Below, one piece after another: positions 7,060-10,575 of a stretch of DNA of 10,575 nt (its first letter is position 1; every line of letters begins with the position of its first letter). The stretch comes from an uncultured Candidatus Melainabacteria bacterium. GTDB taxonomy: Bacteria; Cyanobacteriota; Vampirovibrionia; Gastranaerophilales; Gastranaerophilaceae. Made by a program: the position numbers and the translations under genes. The notes under the pieces are model-generated. The model did not search any database and was not told the DNA's origin. It saw only the letters and a list, made by a program, of their open reading frames with translations. Where the stretch lies: contig CAKVJR010000054.1 in NCBI GenBank assembly GCA_934754855.1, forward strand, positions 1 through 10,575, read 5' to 3'.

Positions 7060-7065
7060 TGTTTT

Positions 7066-8229
7066 ATGAAAAAGTTATTTTTTGCATTAATTTTGTTATT
7101 TATGTGTTCAGGTTCTGTTTTTGCCGAACAGAAACAGCCCGTCAGATTTATTTACATCAACGGTGCCAATAATGACACTCCGTCTATGAAACAGTGGTTT
7201 TTTGACGGTATCGCAAGACTTCATATTCAAATGAAAAAACAATTTGACGAATCGGAATTTGTTTATGAAAAATTCCTCAAAAACGGTAAACGAGAGGTTT
7301 TGACGCAACCTGAGATTTTCTTTTGGGGTGATGAGGCGGCGAAAAATCTGCAAACCGTCAACGAAAATCTCGAACTCACGGGCATGCTCAGTCCGAAATT
7401 GGCACAGACCATTCGTGCTTTTTTCGGTCATTGTATGCACGATGCAATTTGGGTTCAAAAACCTCACAACATGCAAAAAATTGTCAGAGAATTACATAAA
7501 CAGGTTTTGAACTGCAATAAAAGAGGGGAAAAAGCCGTTCTTTTCGGGTATAGTGCCGGCAGTTTCATAACCTATCGTTATTTGTTTTACAAGGTCCCTT
7601 ATATGACTGTTGAAACAATGAAAAAGAAAATGAAGTTGGACGAACAACAAAGCAAATATATTTCCGAGCATAAAATCAAGCCGACCTGCTTAGATGCAAT
7701 CACTCAGGTGAATTTGGCATATTACACTTCGGAAGAAAGACTTATTCCGAACAGAAATTTTGAGGAATTTAAAAAGGCTTACGATATGTTAAACAATGTT
7801 ACTAATACCGCTTGTATCCCTGATAATACGGTTTTGGGCATTGTTAACTATGCAAGTCCGCTCGTGCTTTTCTATTCTGATTTTAATGATCCGACAATTG
7901 AAATTACTGAATATAACGAGGATTTGTTCGTCAATATGAAAGACAACGATATGTTTTGGCTGACGGTTAATTTCAGCAATGACCCGCTCGGCTACCCGCT
8001 TTCGAGAAACTTGACCGACCAAGAAATCGAAGAATTACACAATATGTCTTTCTCAAAAGACGGACGAGGTTTTTTCCATGATAAGTCAGATTTCAGATGC
8101 CCGACAATCTGTCTTTCTGCCCATACTTCCTATTGGAAATATGCGAAAAAATTTGCAAAAGCCGTTGTTAGGGCGTATGAAGAAGGTTATTTGAACTTCT
8201 ATCCTCCCGAAGACGAAGAAAATCAATAA
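7066..8229 (+). CDS. Secreted alpha/beta-hydrolase-like protein of unknown function
   Basis: 387 residues. Seen: a signal peptide at 1-20 (MKK, a hydrophobic core, cleavage probably after VFA), then RFIYINGANN (27-36), which resembles the oxyanion-loop strand of lipase-like hydrolases. AVLFGYSAGSF (157-167) is a G-x-S-x-G nucleophile elbow with S163. FSNDPLGYP (303-311, D306) and LSAHTSYW (350-357, H353) appear in the right order for the Asp and His of a Ser-Asp-His triad. I do not recognise a named family. The export signal implies the periplasm or outside the cell, acting perhaps on esters or lipids (inference). Start choice: the frame opens further upstream (first ATG 6988), but the signal peptide begins at 7066 and the upstream codons look like non-coding DNA. 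It stands alone, with a terminator behind it and the CNT operon divergent. Confidence 0.78.
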   Translation: MKKLFFALILLFMCSGSVFAEQKQPVRFIYINGANNDTPSMKQWFFDGIARLHIQMKKQFDESEFVYEKFLKNGKREVLTQPEIFFWGDEAAKNLQTVNENLELTGMLSPKLAQTIRAFFGHCMHDAIWVQKPHNMQKIVRELHKQVLNCNKRGEKAVLFGYSAGSFITYRYLFYKVPYMTVETMKKKMKLDEQQSKYISEHKIKPTCLDAITQVNLAYYTSEERLIPNRNFEEFKKAYDMLNNVTNTACIPDNTVLGIVNYASPLVLFYSDFNDPTIEITEYNEDLFVNMKDNDMFWLTVNFSNDPLGYPLSRNLTDQEIEELHNMSFSKDGRGFFHDKSDFRCPTICLSAHTSYWKYAKKFAKAVVRAYEEGYLNFYPPEDEENQ

Positions 8230-8230
8230 T

Positions 8231-8247
8231 TAACACAAATAGTGTTA
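8231..8247 (+). other. Small hairpin after the hydrolase stop
   Basis: TAACAC-AAATA-GTGTTA, a six-base perfect stem with a five-base loop one base after the stop codon. It has no T tract. It could shield the 3' end or be chance in AT-rich DNA. Confidence 0.3.
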
Positions 8248-8261
8248 TTGATTTAAAGACA

Positions 8262-8300
8262 TTAAAAAAGACGGGCTAAATACCCGTCTTAATTTTATTT
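8262..8300. terminator. Bidirectional rho-independent terminator
   Basis: Stem AAGACGGG (8268-8275), loop CTAAATA, stem CCCGTCTT (8283-8290). On the plus strand AATTTTATTTT follows, ending the hydrolase gene. On the minus strand the stem runs into six Ts, ending rplY about 20 bases after its stop. The GC core and T tracts on both sides fit a shared terminator between convergent genes. Confidence 0.88.
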
Positions 8301-8310
8301 TAGCGATTGA

Positions 8311-8586
8311 TTAAACCAAAACGAATTGAACGTTCAATTTTTCGCCTGTTCTGTAATTTTCTTGAATATCTTTAACTTTAACGTCCATTGATTTCTTGTC
8401 CAATTTCAAAGAGAAAGTTGCTTCTTTGTCTTTGCCGTATGCAGTTAAAAATTCTTTTGCACCGAGTTCAACAGAAACTGATTCTTGTCCTTTTCCGTAA
8501 ACAGTACCTGTCAATTTACCTTCTGCTCTTACTTGGCGAGGGTTTTTCTTTTCATCTCTTTTTTCTACGTTTATTACAACTGCCAT
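8311..8586 (-). CDS. rplY: 50S ribosomal protein bL25 (short form)
   Basis: 91 residues, close to the 94-residue E. coli form and without the extra CTC C-terminal domain. bL25 binds 5S rRNA in the large subunit. Seen: the family opening VEKRDEKKNPRQVRAEGKL (7-25) followed by GTVYGKG (27-33), matching the usual KR..GK..R.LR..G..PAV.YG pattern with several substitutions, then SVSVELGAKEF, a strand-rich core, and an ending DIQENYRTGEKLNVQFVLV-like in which family members keep a similar D-hydrophobic strand. The start ATG has GGAG about nine bases upstream. It is monocistronic, divergent from folP and convergent with the hydrolase gene through a shared terminator. It is somewhat divergent, but I know of no other family that fits. 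Confidence 0.85.
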   Translation of the reverse strand: MAVVINVEKRDEKKNPRQVRAEGKLTGTVYGKGQESVSVELGAKEFLTAYGKDKEATFSLKLDKKSMDVKVKDIQENYRTGEKLNVQFVLV

Positions 8587-8618
8587 GGTATTATCTCCTG
8601 TATAATATTTATATACTT

Positions 8619-8646
8619 ATATTACATGGTTAAGATATAATGTAAA
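8619..8646 (-). promoter_or_regulatory. Candidate promoter of rplY
   Basis: On the minus strand TTTACA (8646-8641; five of six), a 16-base spacer and TAATAT (8624-8619; four of six). The predicted start near 8612 leaves a leader of about 25 bases with the GGAG site. The -35 touches the -10 of folP on the other strand. Other AT-rich boxes nearby (TATAAA, TATTAT) make the exact choice uncertain. Confidence 0.35.
8636..8641 (+). promoter_or_regulatory. Candidate leaderless -10 box of folP
   Basis: A perfect TATAAT ends seven bases before the folP ATG (8649). No convincing -35 is found 16-18 bases upstream, and no Shine-Dalgarno site lies between the box and the ATG (GTAAAGT). Confidence 0.45.
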
Positions 8647-8648
8647 GT

Positions 8649-9821
8649 ATGAAAGATGAAATTTTAATAAAAAAAATCGGAAATAATATTGTAGGAGAAC
8701 TTGAAAACGTAGGATTTTCAAGCGATTACGTCGATTTTTCAAAAAATAAGTATCAAAATTTTACCTTTAAAATTTTTGATTTAAAACCTGCCGAGGCTAA
8801 TATTTTGAAACAGACATGCCTTTCTTTGGGGTTTGATGCGGCTGTCAATCGAGATGCAGTTACCTGTAAGTGTGAATTTTCCGACGCCATTGTAAACGGT
8901 TCGGTTTCTCAAATCGAAAAACTTTGTGAAAAACTTGAGCAGCAACCGTTTCGATTGAAAAAAATTTCTAAAATCTTAAAAGAAAAAATTTGCCCGCCAA
9001 AATTTTACGAAATTGCCGGAAGAAAATTCGACTCTGAAAAAACTTATATAATGGGGATTTTGAACGTAACCCCTGATTCTTTTTCTGATGGAGGGAAAAA
9101 TTTTGACCCGACAATCGCCATTGAAAACGGATTAAAAATGGTTGAAGATGGGGCAAAAATTGTTGACATCGGCGGTGAAAGCACCCGTCCCGACGCAACT
9201 CCCGTTTCGAGCGAAGAAGAGTGCAGAAGAATTTTGCCCGTAATTTCAGAACTCAAAAACTCCTGCCCTGACATTATCATAAGCGTTGATACAATTCACC
9301 CCGAAACCATTGTTAAGGCTCTCGACAGCGGTGCTGATATTTTGAATAATGTCGCTTCGCCAGAGGTTTTTGCCTCCGTTTTTGACGTTTTGAAAGAATA
9401 TAAAACCCCGATTGTCATAACTCATTCGGATTGCGTGCCGCCGATTGCCGTGACGGAGGATTTTGACGGTGATATTGTCGATTATATTTTTAAATTTTTT
9501 GCCGAAAAAATGAGATATTTTGACTCAATCGGATTGGGCGAAAATCTCCCGATTTTAGATGTCGGTATCGGTTTTGGAAAATCAATCAACGACCAATTTG
9601 AATTGATAAAAAGAGCAGATGAATTTTCGACTCTTAATTGTCCGATTTTGTATGGAATAAGCCGAAAATCGTTTATTTCCAAGACTTTTGGACTTGATAA
9701 CAGAGATGAAATTACAAAAATTTATGCCCAACATTTAATTTCTAAAAACGTAAATATTTTGCGTGTTCACGACGTGAAGGGACATTCTGATTTGCTCAAA
9801 TACCTTGAAAAAATCCGTTAA
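8649..9821 (+). CDS. folP: Dihydropteroate synthase with N-terminal extension
   Basis: 390 residues. The enzyme joins 6-hydroxymethyl-7,8-dihydropterin diphosphate and p-aminobenzoate to dihydropteroate in folate synthesis. Seen: an extension at 1-130 containing AEANILKQTCLSLGFDAAV (48-66), then the TIM-barrel domain: MGILNVTPDSFSDGG (135-149, N139), DIGGESTRPDATPV (173-186), SVDT (212-215), DILNNVA (230-236, N233), ILDVGIGFGK (302-311, D304), GISRKSFI (336-343, K340) and RVHDV (372-376). Known: E. coli FolP is about 280 residues; anaerobe enzymes with this N-terminal domain are familiar. Odd: DPGxGFGK reads DVGIGFGK, and the usual MHM segment reads THS (258-260). The key pterin and phosphate ligands remain, so it is probably active. 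No other folate gene lies alongside. The stop overlaps the next, convergent gene by four bases. Confidence 0.95.
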   Translation: MKDEILIKKIGNNIVGELENVGFSSDYVDFSKNKYQNFTFKIFDLKPAEANILKQTCLSLGFDAAVNRDAVTCKCEFSDAIVNGSVSQIEKLCEKLEQQPFRLKKISKILKEKICPPKFYEIAGRKFDSEKTYIMGILNVTPDSFSDGGKNFDPTIAIENGLKMVEDGAKIVDIGGESTRPDATPVSSEEECRRILPVISELKNSCPDIIISVDTIHPETIVKALDSGADILNNVASPEVFASVFDVLKEYKTPIVITHSDCVPPIAVTEDFDGDIVDYIFKFFAEKMRYFDSIGLGENLPILDVGIGFGKSINDQFELIKRADEFSTLNCPILYGISRKSFISKTFGLDNRDEITKIYAQHLISKNVNILRVHDVKGHSDLLKYLEKIR

Positions 9822-10333
9822 TCTCTTCCAATATCCTCATTGTCGGCATTTTCATCGTTTTCGGGAACATCTGATAAATCGATTTCGACTTCGTCTAAAA
9901 AAATAACGCAATTTTTCAACGGTCGTTTTTCGACTGATTTTAATACGTCGGAAAATTTGTCAATCGGTTTGAACGAATATCCGCAACCATCTGAAAGGCA
10001 CGCTCCCATTGAAAAAATTATTTCATCAGGGTATCTTCTGCATATTCCCGGGCGGCGTTTGTGAATTTTGCAAATGTGCTTTTCTTGGTCAAAATTTGAA
10101 CAACTGAAAATTAAACCTAAATCGTCTTTCCCCTCGACTTTTAAATATGAATAAAACGGGTGTAAATGCCGTAAAACCGTAAATTCCTTTTCCGAGTTAA
10201 TCGTGTGCCGTCCATGTCTGACGTAAATTCTCGAACAACAGGCACCGCAACGTTTACACACCCCGCTTCGGACGTATTTTTTCCTGAAAATATATTTGTT
10301 AATAAATTTTTCAATAGACCAAAAAATTTTCAT
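9818..10333 (-). CDS. YkgJ-type cysteine-cluster protein (putative metal binding)
   Basis: 171 residues. Seen: VCKRCGACCSRI (25-36), the C-x2-C-x2-CC signature (C26, C29, C32, C33), then C78, C88 and RRPGICRRYP (93-102, C98), the paired motif typical of the family, and two more cysteines at C112 and C117. The C-terminal 25 residues are acidic (DEVEIDLSDVPENDENADNED) and may be disordered. Known: the YkgJ/CxxCxxCC family is predicted to chelate zinc or iron, or to hold an Fe-S cluster; its function is not established. No signal peptide or membrane span is visible, so it is probably cytoplasmic. The ATG has no ribosome site but sits six bases after an extended -10 box. Its stop overlaps that of folP (9818-9821) tail to tail. 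Confidence 0.87.
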   Translation of the reverse strand: MKIFWSIEKFINKYIFRKKYVRSGVCKRCGACCSRIYVRHGRHTINSEKEFTVLRHLHPFYSYLKVEGKDDLGLIFSCSNFDQEKHICKIHKRRPGICRRYPDEIIFSMGACLSDGCGYSFKPIDKFSDVLKSVEKRPLKNCVIFLDEVEIDLSDVPENDENADNEDIGRD

Positions 10334-10339
10334 ATCGAC

Positions 10340-10348
10340 ATTATATCA
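10340..10348 (-). promoter_or_regulatory. Extended -10 promoter of the cysteine-cluster gene, candidate leaderless
   Basis: On the minus strand TG-A-TATAAT (10348-10340), a complete extended -10 box, followed by six bases (GTCGAT) and the ATG at 10333. No -35 resembling the consensus is seen, as is usual with extended -10 promoters. No Shine-Dalgarno site exists. Confidence 0.55.
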
Positions 10349-10357
10349 AAATATAAT
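10340..10357. repeat. Perfect inverted repeat spanning the promoter
   Basis: ATTATAT-CAAA-ATATAAT, seven-base arms around a four-base centre. It places a TATAAT on each strand (10345-10340 minus, 10352-10357 plus). It may be an operator, a pair of back-to-back promoters, or chance in AT-rich DNA. Confidence 0.4.
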
Positions 10358-10575
10358 TGAATTTTCGTCGATTTTTAATTATTTTCACTCAGTTGTTTAT
10401 ATAGCATGAAAAGAGGAAAATCAGACAAGTTGCGGGCATGAAAACCATGATTGTGCATGGATTTGTGATTATTAAGTAATATTAAGATAAATATATACAA
10501 AAAAGCAATTTTTTCTTCTCCAAATACTTTATAAAAGAGTAGAGAGATTGAAGTCCTGAGAAAACTTCAAATAAG
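10358..10575. other. Intergenic end of the window, no gene seen
   Basis: About 220 bases with stops in all frames at short intervals; the open stretches are near ten codons (for example from ATG 10406). I see no tRNA, rRNA or coding signal. It holds one hairpin near the right edge and weak AT-rich -10-like boxes such as TATAAA at 10530-10535. It is probably an upstream region of a gene beyond the edge. Confidence 0.5.
10548..10570 (+). other. Hairpin near the right edge
   Basis: TTGAAGT (10548-10554), loop CCTGAGAAA, ACTTCAA (10564-10570): a perfect seven-base stem. No T tract follows within the window, so it is not an obvious terminator. It could be a 5' leader structure of the next gene. 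Confidence 0.35.

Noticed and set aside
6988..7065. N-terminal extension of the hydrolase-like protein from ATG 6988
   Set aside because: It would bury the signal peptide 26 residues inside, is AT-rich like non-coding DNA, and covers the TATAAT box.
8388..8633. A plus-strand leucine-rich open frame across rplY
   Set aside because: It is the antisense shadow of the lysine- and glutamate-rich bL25 coding sequence.
10455..10470. CCATG-ATTGTG-CATGG inverted repeat
   Set aside because: The five-base arms are too short to separate from chance, and nothing around it supports a site.
10400..10490. Short peptides from ATGs at 10406 and 10457
   Set aside because: They are about ten codons each, with no convincing ribosome site spacing and no recognisable features.

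Overview
The window is about 10.6 kb of AT-rich (roughly 35-40% GC by eye), densely packed bacterial chromosome. It contains housekeeping genes (ndk, tgt, rplY, folP), one bacterial nucleoside transporter gene and several accessory proteins. Nothing points to a phage, plasmid or transposon. The sequence alone does not name the organism. Base composition, protein style and the gene set would fit an uncultured host-associated anaerobe, for example the Melainabacteria/Gastranaerophilales group or a similar lineage; this is a guess.

Left part (1-3170), minus strand: a probable four-gene operon. A 601-residue all-TPR protein is followed by a 51-residue DUF5989 membrane peptide, a 133-residue SxtJ-family membrane protein and a NodU/CmcH-type carbamoyltransferase that runs off the left edge. 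The last three match the I-J-K trio first named in the saxitoxin cluster, where the two small membrane proteins accompany an O-carbamoyltransferase and have no established function. The DUF5989 gene is very short, and the carbamoyltransferase starts at TTG.

Middle (3165-6975): ndk and tgt form a plus-strand pair overlapping by one base (TAATG) behind a good sigma70-type promoter. tgt meets, with no spacer at all, the stop codon of a minus-strand gene for a membrane-anchored ankyrin-repeat protein. That gene is the second of a two-gene operon led by a concentrative nucleoside transporter (CNT family) whose usual GQTEAP substrate motif is replaced by GNVAAQ.

Right part (6976-10575): a secreted alpha/beta-hydrolase-like protein of unknown function (plus), a bidirectional terminator, rplY (bL25, minus), folP with an N-terminal extension (plus), and a YkgJ-type cysteine-cluster protein (minus) whose stop overlaps the folP stop. 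The last 240 bases hold no gene that I can see.

Two themes stand out. First, the carbamoyltransferase/SxtJ/DUF5989 trio together with a long TPR protein is the best candidate here for a poorly described system, probably carbamoylation of a secreted or surface product. Second, three genes (7066, 8649, 10333) have a perfect TATAAT ending only 6-7 bases before the ATG and no Shine-Dalgarno sequence, which predicts leaderless mRNAs, whereas most other gene starts in the window have a clear AGGAG-type site.
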